A stretch of 64,000 nucleotides of DNA from Geodermatophilaceae bacterium URHB0062 (GCA_000620185.1 KK211088.1:264498-328497), one strand, 5' to 3'. Positions 35,042-44,279 are shown, counted from the first letter of the stretch. Translations and numbers: made by a program. The notes: generated from the sequence alone by a model not told the origin.

Positions 35042-37557
35042 CAGTCGATCGCCCGGCTGGGTGCCGGGCTCTGGGCCCGGGAGGCATGCGGGTGCTGGAG
35101 CGGGGCGACCGGCCGCGACCGTTCCGCGTCCCGCAGCGCCGCGCGGCGGTCGTCGGCCAGCAACGCCGGGATGGTGTCGGCCCACCCGAAGGAGTCCGAC
35201 GCGATCCGGCGCAGCTGCATCCGGGAGACCGCGGAGGTCAGCACCGCGCGCTCGCGACGCTGGAGGTCGGCGTAGTCGCCGTCCCCGAGGACGCAGACCG
35301 GCGCCAGGTACTGGAACGGCGGGAAGCCGTAGGCGTCGGCCGTGTTCTCCATGAGCTCGTCGACCGCCTGCGCGGGCGAGATGGCACTGAGGGCGTCGGG
35401 TCCGCGCTCGATCAGGAAGAGGTCGCGCACCGACGTCGACGACTGCGTCCGGCACGGCACCAGCCGGTCGACGTGGTACTTCGGCGGTGGCACGACGATC
35501 TGGGTGATGGCGTTGATCGCCATGATGGGCAGGTTGTAGCGGGACAGCACCAGCGCCAGCGAGCGCCCCTCCTTGGAGTGCAGCCGGCTCTGCAACCGCA
35601 GCCGGCGCCACTCGCCGGGCGTGAGGTCCTTGGCCTCGACCGCCCGCAGGGTGTGGTGGCTGATCGTGAGGGGCTTCGGGAAGGCGAGCGCCCGGGCGTC
35701 CCCGTCGATGATCGTCATGTCGTCGGAGAGGAACCGGCCGCCCTGCTCGCGCAGCAGCCGCAGGATCGTGCCCGTCTTCCCGGTGTCGGTGCGGGCCGAC
35801 AGCATGATCCCGTGGCCGTCGAGCTCCAGCGTGGCGGAGTGCAGCAGCATCCGGCCGCGGTCGGCCACGACGAACCGCAGCAGCGCCTCGAGGATGTTGG
35901 TGTAGACCACGTGCGGTGACCGAGCCAGGAGCGGCCCCACCGTCACCTGGATCGTCGAGCCCAGGTCGATGCGGAAGCTCGCACCCAGCCGGCCCAGGTG
36001 CTCCTCGTAGCGCAGCGCCCTCGGGTTCACGTACTGGGTGACGACGGCGCGGGCCAGCGGGGTGCCGCGGCCGACGTCGCCGACCCGGACGGCGATGTCC
36101 ATGTCGCCGTCGAGCCACTGCGCCCGGAAGTACTCCAGCTCCGGCAGCCGCACCTGCGAGCCGATGGTGACCATTCCGGCGACGTCGTAGCGGTAGGGCA
36201 GGTAGCGGATGCGCTTCGCCCGCGGACGGTCCACCGTGCTGCCGTCGGCGGCCGCGTCGACCAGGTGCCGGACCGGCTCGACCGTGGGCTTCTCGGGGCG
36301 GGGTGCCACCGTCTCGGCCGGCCGCCCGAAGATGAGCCGGTCGCTGATGAGGTAGCGCACGACGAAGAGCGCGATCAGGGTGACGACGTTGGCCGGCAGC
36401 ACGCCGAGGCCGGCGTGGACGAGGACCGCCAGCAGCGGCAGTCGCAGCAGCAGCGCCAGGTTGTTGAGCAGGAAGAACCGCCAGAGCCGGCTCCACCTGC
36501 CGTCGGTGTCGGCCGTGCGGAAGACCAGCCGGTCGGTGAGGACGAAGTTCCACAGGGTGGAGACCTGCGTGGCCAGCGCCGCCGCGACCAGGTAGTGCAG
36601 GTGGAGGACGTGCAGGTGCAGCAGCCACAGGGCCGCGGAGTTGACGGCGATGCCGGAGAGGCCGACCAGCCCGAACATCACCATGCGCGCGCGGGCACGC
36701 GGCGCCTGGCGAGCCGCGTCGTTGCGCTCGCGGGCGATCTGCATGCGCAACCGGGCCAGGTGCCGGCCGAAGTGCAGGACCTCCCGCACCGACGTCTTGC
36801 TGTCGCCGGCGTGCCGCGGCGCGAACCGGAAGCTGACCTCCGCGGTGCGCAAGTTCGGGTTCCGGACGATGAGCTCCAGCAGGATCTTGTAGCCGTAGGG
36901 CCGCAGGCGCTCGACGTCCAGGGCGGCCACGCGGACGGCGAAGAAGCCGCTCATCGGGTCGCTCACCCGGGCCGCACGCCGCGGGAACGCCGCCTTCGCC
37001 ACGCGCGTGGCGAACCGGGAGCTGTTCCGGCGGGTGCTGCCGTCGAGGCCGGTGGAGGAGCCGTGGCCGGCGTACCGGCTGGCGACCACCAGGTCGACGG
37101 GGAGGCGGCGCGCGGTCGCGAAGAGCTGGGGGACGGTCTCCGGCGGGTGCTGCAGGTCGGCGTCCATGACCAGGGCCCACGGGGCCCGGGCGGCGCGCAG
37201 TCCGCTGACGACGGCGGTGCTCAGCCCACCCTCGCGCTGGTCGGGGCTCCGGTAGAGCAGGCGCACGGCGGTGCGGAGCGTGCGGCCCACGCGGATGATC
37301 TCGTCGGCGGTGTCGTCGTCCGAGTCGTCGACGAAGATGATCTCGGCGGGTGTGGCGCCGAGCGCGGCGGTCAGCCGCTCGAGCAGGGGTTCGACATTGG
37401 CCCGCTCGTTGCGCGTCGGGATGATGACCGTGAGATCCGGCGCCACGATGTTGAGGTCGTCGTTCACCGTCAGGACCTGTGACTCCGGCTGCCCGCCGTG
37501 GCCCTGACGACGCCGATCGGCCGACCGTAGATCTGAAGAAGGCAAGGCAGTACCCAT
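35041..37557 (-). CDS. Three-domain fusion: DPM-like glycosyltransferase, GtrA membrane domain, HprK-like kinase
   Basis: Residues about 35-270 are a dolichyl-phosphate-mannose-synthase-like GT2 domain (VIIPTRNERANVEPLL, IIFVDDSDDDTADE, MDADLQHPPETV). About 290-420 form a four-helix GtrA domain (FGLVGLSGIAVNSAALWLL, WNFVLTDRLVF). About 450-830 contain a P-loop SARTDTGKTGT near 590 and LSDDMTII, resembling HPr kinase/PEP-carboxykinase-like kinases; the first glycine of a standard Walker A is missing. The pairing of DPM and GtrA is known for polyprenyl-phosphate sugar synthesis and flipping; the added kinase domain is unusual. ATG 37557 is proposed (GGAAAG about 12 bases upstream), with GTG 37467 as alternative. 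It heads the eight-gene operon. Confidence 0.78.
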   Translation of the reverse strand: MGTALPSSDLRSADRRRQGHGGQPESQVLTVNDDLNIVAPDLTVIIPTRNERANVEPLLERLTAALGATPAEIIFVDDSDDDTADEIIRVGRTLRTAVRLLYRSPDQREGGLSTAVVSGLRAARAPWALVMDADLQHPPETVPQLFATARRLPVDLVVASRYAGHGSSTGLDGSTRRNSSRFATRVAKAAFPRRAARVSDPMSGFFAVRVAALDVERLRPYGYKILLELIVRNPNLRTAEVSFRFAPRHAGDSKTSVREVLHFGRHLARLRMQIARERNDAARQAPRARARMVMFGLVGLSGIAVNSAALWLLHLHVLHLHYLVAAALATQVSTLWNFVLTDRLVFRTADTDGRWSRLWRFFLLNNLALLLRLPLLAVLVHAGLGVLPANVVTLIALFVVRYLISDRLIFGRPAETVAPRPEKPTVEPVRHLVDAAADGSTVDRPRAKRIRYLPYRYDVAGMVTIGSQVRLPELEYFRAQWLDGDMDIAVRVGDVGRGTPLARAVVTQYVNPRALRYEEHLGRLGASFRIDLGSTIQVTVGPLLARSPHVVYTNILEALLRFVVADRGRMLLHSATLELDGHGIMLSARTDTGKTGTILRLLREQGGRFLSDDMTIIDGDARALAFPKPLTISHHTLRAVEAKDLTPGEWRRLRLQSRLHSKEGRSLALVLSRYNLPIMAINAITQIVVPPPKYHVDRLVPCRTQSSTSVRDLFLIERGPDALSAISPAQAVDELMENTADAYGFPPFQYLAPVCVLGDGDYADLQRRERAVLTSAVSRMQLRRIASDSFGWADTIPALLADDRRAALRDAERSRPVAPLQHPHASRAQSPAPSRAID

Positions 37558-38124
37558 TCTTGTCGAGGCTTTCCTGCGCAAGGCAGGCGAAGAAAAGGGC
37601 TGTCCCGACGACGGGACGCACATTCGAGGCGCAATCGGGAATGGTCTGAACGGTCGCGACGGGGAGTCGCTCCCATTTACGGACTTCGCCGTCCGACGAC
37701 CGCGTCCGAATGGAAAGGGGAGGGGTGGTGCCGACTCCTTGTCAATGAGCCCCTCGTGAACGCGGGGCGAACATTAAGGTGGCGCGCCGACCACACACAA
37801 CGAGTTCGCGCGCGTTATCCCTAGTTTTTTGGTCGGGATGGTCTGGATGGTCTGGATTCAGCCGACACATCGGTGCGCCCGGACGCAGGGTAAGGAATCA
37901 GATGCGCTTGGTCGGGAGATCAGCCCGCGTCAGCCGCGCTCGAGCGCCCAGCGGCACGCGGGTTGAGCCGCCCGACCGACCGTTGAGCCGCATCGTGGCG
38001 CGGCCTATCGGTCGGCGAAGCGGCTCGACGTCCTCCCCAGCACGATATCGACCTGCTGCCGACCTCAGCGCGATGTGATCTCGCGGCCGGACCGTCGCCG
38101 GCTGTCCTGGAGGAGCCGGGGCCG
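37558..38124. other. Intergenic region between two leftward operons
   Basis: About 570 bases hold no credible gene. This region contains the promoter of the eight-gene operon and the 3' end of the formate dehydrogenase operon. A short tandem GGTCTGGAT (twice, at about 37840-37857) preceded by a T run stands out, together with a lower-GC patch around 37740-37860. No tRNA-like fold or clear terminator was found. Confidence 0.35.
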
Positions 38125-39156
38125 TCAGTGCGTGACGGACGGTGCGTGGCCGTTCTGCCGGGCGGCGAGGCGCTCGCGCTGCGGGATGACGGTGTACTTC
38201 GGGTCCTTGGCGCTGGCGAGTCCGGCCTCGAAGACCCCGAACCGGGTGAGCAGCGACCCGGCCGCCAGCAGCGTTCCTGACGCGATGGCCCCGAGCCGGG
38301 TGCGACCGGCGAGCACGGTGAGCCCGGCGCCGGCCGCGGTGCACGTGCGCGCCGCGTTCAGGAACTTGCCGGCCTTGCCGATCCGGTAGGGCTCGCTGAC
38401 GATGCCGTGCTCGTGCTCGACCCGGTGCATCAGCCCCAGTTCGATGGCCGCCCCCGTGACGGCCATCTTCCGGGACGGCCCCGCCTCCGCCACCGGAGTG
38501 AAAGCCATCGTGACGCCGCCGCCGGCGGCCATCCCCGACGACGCGAACACGAACGGCAGCTCCTTGTGCACCGCGTGCCACGAGGGCACGGCCGTGTTGG
38601 CCAGCAGTACCCCGGTGTAGGTGGCCAGCGGCCCACCGAAGATGCCCGCGACCGCTCCCCCGAAGCGCTTGAGCCGAGGGAACCAGCCCAGCAGCTCCAC
38701 CGCCGCCGTCGCCCCGGCCGCCGCGCTGAACGGCGCCAGGATGTAGGAGCCCACCGACAGCGGCGAGGTCGGCTTGATCACCCTCAGCATGTGGAGGAAG
38801 CGCTCCGGCCGCCCGAGGTCGTGAACCAGGAAGACCACCGACAGGATCGAGCCGCCACCCGCCGTCAGTCGGGCCACGCGCGTCAGCGCCGGGCGCCCCG
38901 TCACGTCCGCGATCGCCCCGAGGATGGACGACGAGCCGGCCGCGCCCCCGAGGAACAGGTAGAGCGGAACGTCCGGCGTCTTCCACACCGGCGACTTCAC
39001 GATCTGCCGCCCGTAGTACGAGGTGAACTCGACGTCGTCGACCATCGAGACCTCGGCCGAGCGCCCCCGTCCGCCGCGGCGCCGCTTCCGCTTCTGCGCT
39101 GGCGAGCCGTCGGCCCGCCGCCAGCCGGCCCCCGGTGTGGCGATTCCCTCTGTCAT
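38125..39156 (-). CDS. nrfD: NrfD-type membrane subunit of formate dehydrogenase
   Basis: A polar, Arg/Lys-rich N-terminus of about 60 residues precedes roughly eight hydrophobic helices, with VWKTPDVPLYLFLGGAAGSS, DLGRPERFLHMLRVIKPTSPLSVGSYIL and a tail ending in HAPSVTH. The DLGRPERF and SPLSVGSYIL blocks are typical of the NrfD/PsrC family, which passes electrons between iron-sulfur partners and quinone without haem. It replaces the cytochrome b gamma subunit found in the E. coli enzymes. ATG 39156 lies four bases after the beta-subunit stop with GGAAGCGG upstream, so it is the last gene of the operon. Confidence 0.85.
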   Translation of the reverse strand: MTEGIATPGAGWRRADGSPAQKRKRRRGGRGRSAEVSMVDDVEFTSYYGRQIVKSPVWKTPDVPLYLFLGGAAGSSSILGAIADVTGRPALTRVARLTAGGGSILSVVFLVHDLGRPERFLHMLRVIKPTSPLSVGSYILAPFSAAAGATAAVELLGWFPRLKRFGGAVAGIFGGPLATYTGVLLANTAVPSWHAVHKELPFVFASSGMAAGGGVTMAFTPVAEAGPSRKMAVTGAAIELGLMHRVEHEHGIVSEPYRIGKAGKFLNAARTCTAAGAGLTVLAGRTRLGAIASGTLLAAGSLLTRFGVFEAGLASAKDPKYTVIPQRERLAARQNGHAPSVTH

Positions 39157-39160
39157 GCGG

Positions 39161-40234
39161 TCACCGCTTCCGCGAACCGAGCACGGCCGACAACGCGACC
39201 CCGACCATCATCGCCGCCGCCGTCGCCGCGGCCCGCCACATCGCCGGCAGGTCCCGCGTCGTCACGACCGGGTCCGGCGGCAGCCCGTAGACCTCGGGCT
39301 CGTCGAGCAGCAGGAAGAACGCCCCCGCTCCCCCGACGCCGTCGTCCTCGTCCCGGCCGTACAGCCGCGCGGTCTCCACGCCCTGCGACTGCAGCGTCGC
39401 CAGCCGGGCATCGGCCCGCGCCTGCAGTTCGTCGAGGTCGCCGAACTGGATCGACTGCGTCGGGCAGGCGGTCGCGCAGGCGGGCATGAGCCCGTCGGTC
39501 AGCCGGTCGTAGCACATCGTGCACTTGAAGACCCGGCCGTCGTCCTTGCGCTGGTCGATGACCCCGTACGGGCAGGCGGGCACGCAGTAGCCGCAGCCGT
39601 TGCAGATGTCGCCCTGCACGACCACGGTGCCGTACTCGGTGCGGAAGAGGGCCCCGGTCGGGCAGACGTCGAGGCACGCGGCGTGCGTGCAGTGCTTGCA
39701 GACGTCGGAGCTCATCAGCCAGCGGATCTGCTTGTCCGACCCGGTCTGCGCCGTCTGGGGATCGAACTCCGACAGCGCCTCGGCGTTCAGCACGCTGTGC
39801 GCCTGGGCCTCCGCCAGGCTGTCGTCCTGGTGCGCGTGGCCCGCCGGCGACGGCTCCCCCGTGTCCTGCCGCGTCGCACCCGGCAGCCCCACCGCCGGCA
39901 TCGGCAGGTCGACGACGCGGCTCTGCTCGACGAACGCCACGTGCCGCCACGAGTTCGCGCCCAGCTGCCCGGTGTTGTCGTAGGACATGCCCGACAGTCC
40001 TATGACGTCCCGCGTGCCGTGGGAGTCGTCCATCGGCAGCGTGTTCCACTCCTTGCACGCCACCTCGCAGGCCTTGCAGCCGATGCACACCGAGGTGTCG
40101 GTGAAGAAGCCCACCCGCTTCGGGTGGTCCGGCTCGTACCCGGCCTCCTCCGTCACGTCCGGCAACGGGCCGAACAGCCGGTTCTGCGGGTCCTTGCCGG
40201 TGAAGGCCGGGCTCGCGGAGCTCACGGAGGTCAT
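39161..40234 (-). CDS. fdhB: Formate dehydrogenase beta (iron-sulfur) subunit
   Basis: The 357-residue ferredoxin-like subunit carries four cysteine clusters in order: CIGCKACEVACKEWN, CKHCTHAACLDVCPTGA, CNGCGYCVPACPYG and CTMCYDRLTDG-x-MPACATACPTQ, consistent with four [4Fe-4S] centres that wire the active-site subunit to the membrane. The C-terminus ends in one hydrophobic helix and a basic tail, as in FdnH/FdoH. ATG 40234 has GAGAGGA about 9 bases upstream, so the in-frame extension to 40342 within the alpha gene is rejected. A decayed copy of its 3' half lies at 26830-27160. Confidence 0.93.
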   Translation of the reverse strand: MTSVSSASPAFTGKDPQNRLFGPLPDVTEEAGYEPDHPKRVGFFTDTSVCIGCKACEVACKEWNTLPMDDSHGTRDVIGLSGMSYDNTGQLGANSWRHVAFVEQSRVVDLPMPAVGLPGATRQDTGEPSPAGHAHQDDSLAEAQAHSVLNAEALSEFDPQTAQTGSDKQIRWLMSSDVCKHCTHAACLDVCPTGALFRTEYGTVVVQGDICNGCGYCVPACPYGVIDQRKDDGRVFKCTMCYDRLTDGLMPACATACPTQSIQFGDLDELQARADARLATLQSQGVETARLYGRDEDDGVGGAGAFFLLLDEPEVYGLPPDPVVTTRDLPAMWRAAATAAAMMVGVALSAVLGSRKR

Positions 40235-40262
40235 CCGCACGTCCTCTCTGACGTCGCCACGG

Positions 40263-43200
40263 CTACTCCCCCGGCTGAACGGCGGCCGGCCCGCGGCCCG
40301 GCTTGGCTTCACCCGACACGGAGTCCATCGGCGCACGGCCACCGACCGGCACCAGCCCGGACTCCATCCCGGCCCGCTTCCGGTAGTCCTCCATGAACTC
40401 GATGAGCGCCTTTCCGCGCGGCCGGCGTCCGGGCCGGATGTCGCAGGTCGCCGCCTTCGACTCCTGGATGTGCACGTTCGGGTCCATCACCACACCGGTC
40501 AGGTCGTTACCCGAGTCACCGGTCGAGATGCCCGTCGACCCCCAGTGGTACGGGACGCCGATCTGGTGGACGACGGTGCCGCCGACGTGCATCGGCCGCA
40601 TGCGCTCGGTGACCAGCACCCGCGCCTCGACCGCCGAGCGCCCGCTCACGATCGTCGCCCAGCCCCCGTGCTCCAGCCCGCGCTCCTCGGCCAGCTCGGG
40701 GCTGACCTCGACGAAGAACTCCGGCTGCAGCTCCGCCAGGTAGGGCAGCGTCCGGCTCATGCCGCCCGCCGTGTGGTGCTCGGTCAGCCGGTAGGTGGTG
40801 AACGTGAACGGGAAGACCGAACTGCTCGAGGGGTTCGTGCGGTTCCACGGCGCGTCGATCTGCTCGCGCGTCGGGTTGGCCTGCACCCCGTACAGCCCGT
40901 TCTTCACCGGGGACTCCGCCGGCTCGTAGTGCGTGGGCAGCGGCCCGTCCTGCAGCCCCTTCGGGGCGAACAGCCACGCCTTGCCGTCGCTCTGCATGAC
41001 GAACGGGTCGGTGCCGGCCAGCGCGGCCGGACCCTTCGCCCCTTCCGGCGGCACGTAGTCCGGGCGCTTCTTCGGCTCGAAGTCGGGGACGTCGATGCCG
41101 TCCCACTTCCCGGCCTCCTCGTCCCACCAGACGTACTTCTTGCGCTCGCTCCACGGCTTGCCGTCGGGGTCGGCCGAGGCACGGTTGTAGAGCAGCCGCC
41201 GGTTCAGCGGCCACGCCCAGCCCCACTCGAGCGCCGCCGGCCCCTGCTCGCGGCCGGGCTTGCGCCGGGCGGCCTGGTTGACCTCGTCGGCGAAGACGCC
41301 GCAGTAGATCCAGCAGCCGCTCGTCGTCGACCCGTCGTCCTTGAGCTCCATGTAGCTGGACAGGGCCCTGCCGTCGGGACCGACGCCGTTGATTTCCCGC
41401 AGCACCGCCTCGCCGCTCGGGTCCGCGGTCTCGCCGTGCGTCGGGTAGTCCCAGGTGAGGTCGAGCAGCGGACGGTCCCGCGGGTCGGTGGAGTCCTTCA
41501 GCCGTTCGCGCAGGATCCGGCCGAGGTGGAAGTAGAACCACAGGTCGCTGCGGGCGTCGCCCGGCGGCTCGACCGCCTTGTGCCGCCACTGCAGCAGCCG
41601 CTGCGTCTGGGTGAACGTGCCCTCCTTCTCCACGTGGGAGGCGGCGGGCAGGAAGAAGACCTCGGTGGCGATCTGGTCGGTGACCAGCTCGCCGGTCTCG
41701 ATCTCCGCGGCGTCCTTCCAGAAGGACGCCGACTCGATCATCTGCAGGTCGCGGACGACGAGCCACTCCAGGTTGGCCAGCCCGAACCGCTGCATGCGGC
41801 CGTTGGCGTGCCCGATGACCGGGTTCTCCCCGACGAGGAAGTAGCCCTTGACCTTGCCCTCGATCATGTCGGCGATCGAGCGGTAGGAGCTGTGGTCGCC
41901 GTTGATCCGCGGCAGGTAGTCGAAGCAGAAGTCGTTCTCCGCCGTCGCCGCGTCGCCCCACCAGGCCTTGAGCAGGCTGACCATGTAGGACCGCATGTTG
42001 CCCCAGAACCCGGCGACCCCCTGGCTCTCGGCGACGAAGTCGTCGAGCGAGTGGTGCTGGATCGCATTGGGCATCTGCAGGTAGCCCGGCAGGAGGTTGA
42101 ACAGCGTGGGGATGTCGGTCGAGCCCTGGATGCTCGCGTGCCCGCGCAGCGCCATGATCCCGCCACCGGGGCGGCCCATGTTGCCCAGCAGCGTCTGGAG
42201 GATCGACGCCGTCCGGATGTACTGCGCGCCGACGGTGTGCTGCGTCCAGCCCACTGAGTAGACCCACGCCGTCGTCCGGTCACGACCGGAGTTCGACGTC
42301 ACCCAGTCGGCGACGGTGCGGAACACCTGCGGCTCGATGCCGCACACCTCGGCCACCATCTCCGGGGTGTAGCGGGAGTAGTGCCGCTTGAGGATCTGGA
42401 AGACCGTGCGCGGGTGCTGCAGCGTCTCGTCGCGCTTGGGCTTGGCGGCGATCGGCGGGCCACCGGAGCCGGCGGCCTGCGCCTGGTCGGTGCGCTTGAC
42501 GTCCTCGTGCTGCGAGCCCTCCTCCTGCTCGCGCGCCTTGGCGGAGTCGTCGTGGCCGCTGTGCGGCTCCTCCTCCGGCTCGTACTGCCAGGACTTCTGG
42601 TCGTAGTGCTGCTTGTCCGGGTCGTAGCCGGAGAACAGCCCGTCGAGGTCCTCGGTGTCCTGGAACTCCTCGTTCACCAGCGCCGAGGCGTTCGTGTACG
42701 CGACGACGTACTCCTTGAAGTACAGGTCGTTGTCGAGGACGTGGTTGATCAGCCCGCCGAGGAACGCGATGTCGGCCCCGGCCCGGATGGGCACGTGCAG
42801 GTCGGCGACCGCGCTGGTGCGGGTGAACCGGGGGTCGATGTGGATGATCTTCGCCCCGCGCGCCTTGGCCTCCATCACCCACTGGAACCCCACCGGGTGG
42901 CACTCGGCCATGTTCGAACCCTCGATGACGATGCAGTCGGAGTTCGCCAGGTCCTGCTGGTAGTTCGTGGCCCCGCCACGACCGAACGAGGTACCCAGAC
43001 CGGGCACCGTGGAGGAGTGCTATATGCGGGCCTGGTTCTCGATCTGGATGGCCCCCATGGCGCTGTACAGCTTCTTCATGAGGTAGTTCTCCTCGTTGTC
43101 GAGGGTCGCCCCTCCGAGGCTCGCTATCCCCATGGTCCGGCGGACGCGCCGGCCGCCGTCCTCGTCCTGCCAGCCCTTGCGCCGTGCGTCGAGGACGCGG

Positions 43201-43580
43201 TCGGCGATCATCTGCATGGCCGTGTCGAGGTCGAGGTCCTCCCACTCCGTCCCGTACGGACGGCGGTAGCGGACCTTCGTCTCCCGCGTCGGGCTGGTCA
43301 CCAGCTGCTTGCTCGCACTGCCCTTCGGGCACAGTCGCCCGCGGCTGATCGGCGAGTCCGGGTCGCCCTCGATCTGGACGACCTTCTCGTCCTTGACGAA
43401 CACCTTCTGCCCGCAGCCGACGGCGCAGTACGGGCACACGCTCTGCACGACCCGGTCCGCGGTCGCGGTGCGCGACACCACGGACTCCGTCGCCTCGCTC
43501 CTCGCGGCCTTGCCGCGTCCCAGGGGATCGGAGCCGGTCAGCTGCCGGTACACCGGCCACGCATCGAGCCAGGTCTTCAC
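40263..43580 (-). CDS. fdhA: Formate dehydrogenase alpha subunit, selenoprotein with in-frame TAG
   Basis: Read through the TAG at 43020-43022, this is a single 1105-residue molybdo-enzyme oxidising formate to CO2. The N-terminus has CPYCAVGCGQ and GRLCPKG for one [4Fe-4S] centre; then ENQARI-[TAG]-HSSTVPGLG, where the TAG occupies the position of the selenocysteine that ligates molybdenum in FdhF/FdnG and is followed by the conserved active-site His. The C-terminal half holds the bis-MGD binding domains. A charged Glu/Lys/His insert of about 70 residues lies near residues 335-405. No Tat signal is seen, suggesting cytoplasmic location. GTG 43580 is chosen from the KTWLDAWPVYRQL start; GTG 43616 is alternative. 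The terminal stop at 40263-40265 is also TAG. Confidence 0.9.
42990..43008 (-). promoter_or_regulatory. Bacterial SECIS-like hairpin after the TAG codon
   Basis: On the coding strand, 11 bases after the TAG, GGTGCCC pairs with GGGTACC around the loop GGTCT (seven pairs, one G-U). The loop begins 18 bases after the stop codon. As I recall, E. coli fdhF has the same loop sequence and the same 18-base distance, and SelB recognises this loop. This is strong evidence that the TAG is read as selenocysteine rather than as a stop. Confidence 0.85.
43020..43022 (-). other. TAG codon at the selenocysteine position
   Basis: This codon interrupts the formate dehydrogenase alpha gene between ENQARI and HSSTVPGLG. 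Both halves are full-length, in the same frame and free of other damage. It corresponds to codon 187 from GTG 43580. In most bacteria the codon here is TGA; TAG as selenocysteine, decoded by a tRNA-Sec with anticodon CUA, has been reported from Geodermatophilus and Blastococcus. Confidence 0.88.
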
Positions 43581-43652
43581 GTGTCGAACTCTGCCACCGG
43601 CCTGGCGCTTCGGCACGGTGGAGGCGCGCCGGATCCCGAATCGATCACGGGA

Positions 43653-43940
43653 TCACCGGCCGCCCTGGCCTACGGCCGACGCCGTCCACCCCCGGCCGGT
43701 GGGCAGCGGAGCCGACGCCACGCGCGCCGGCAGGCCCTCACGCAACCCGGCCGCCTGCTGCCGGCGCTGCCGCGCCCGGCGCAGGAGCACCGCCGCCTGG
43801 GCGGGATCGGGACAACGCCGGGCGCGAGCCTCCAGCACCTCGGCCGTCTCGAGCAGCAGCACCATGCGCCGCATGACCTCGGCGCGGCCGGCGCGTGCCG
43901 CCGGGCGCGGCTGCGGCGCGTCCTGCCGCCTCGCATCCAC
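43653..43940 (-). CDS. Hypothetical helical basic protein
   Basis: A 95-residue frame with mostly Ala, Arg and Gln; the central part (VMRRMVLLLETAEVLEARARRCPDPAQ) is predicted helical. GTG 43940 has GGAG about five bases upstream. No family is recognised. It lies just upstream of the formate dehydrogenase alpha gene on the same strand, but the relation is not clear, and it could be a high-GC chance frame. Confidence 0.4.
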   Translation of the reverse strand: MDARRQDAPQPRPAARAGRAEVMRRMVLLLETAEVLEARARRCPDPAQAAVLLRRARQRRQQAAGLREGLPARVASAPLPTGRGWTASAVGQGGR

Positions 43941-44045
43941 CACGGCTCCACATGGTGGCGTGGGGAACACGCGCCCGCGACTCGGACCGCGTGGTCGGAG
44001 CACACGAGTGCATCCGGGACGACGCCGGCAGCGGAAGGCACTCGC

Positions 44046-44276
44046 GTGGGACCGTTCGCACCCGACCAGTGCCGCTGGCTCATCGCGCCCCTGCTGGAGG
44101 CCGGCCTCGACCTCGAGCGCATCCGCACGCTCGTCTTCCGCCTCGGCTTTCAGGCCGTCGTCGACCCGGGGCGCGACGAGCTCGTCGACGTCGTCCGCGC
44201 CGAGCCCGCCGAGGTGCGGGCCGCGTGGGAGGCGATGCTGCGGCGGATGCTGTTCCTCGGCGAGCTGACCGGCTGA
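44046..44276 (+). CDS. Small conserved-looking hypothetical protein
   Basis: The 76-residue product (GPFAPDQCRWLIAPLLEAGLDLERIRTLVFRLGF...) is acidic, helical and balanced in composition. GTG 44046 follows GGAAGG at eight bases, the best ribosome site in this stretch, supporting a real gene. No domain is recognised. It is divergent from the formate dehydrogenase operon and ends three bases before the convergent SGNH hydrolase gene. Confidence 0.55.
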   Translation: MGPFAPDQCRWLIAPLLEAGLDLERIRTLVFRLGFQAVVDPGRDELVDVVRAEPAEVRAAWEAMLRRMLFLGELTG

Positions 44277-44279
44277 CCG

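Noticed and set aside
34544-37621. A 1025-residue protein on the minus strand
   Set aside because: Most of it is a low-complexity alternative frame of the fusion gene; only the last 165 codons are a real lipoprotein.
40263-43007. A separate gene starting inside the formate dehydrogenase frame at 43007
   Set aside because: It is only the downstream half of the same protein; no ribosome site fits, and its beginning is active-site sequence.
43020-43022. The TAG as a nonsense mutation making formate dehydrogenase alpha a pseudogene
   Set aside because: The codon lies exactly at the selenocysteine site, the frame is otherwise intact for over 1100 codons, and a SECIS-like hairpin with GGTCT loop follows at the normal distance.
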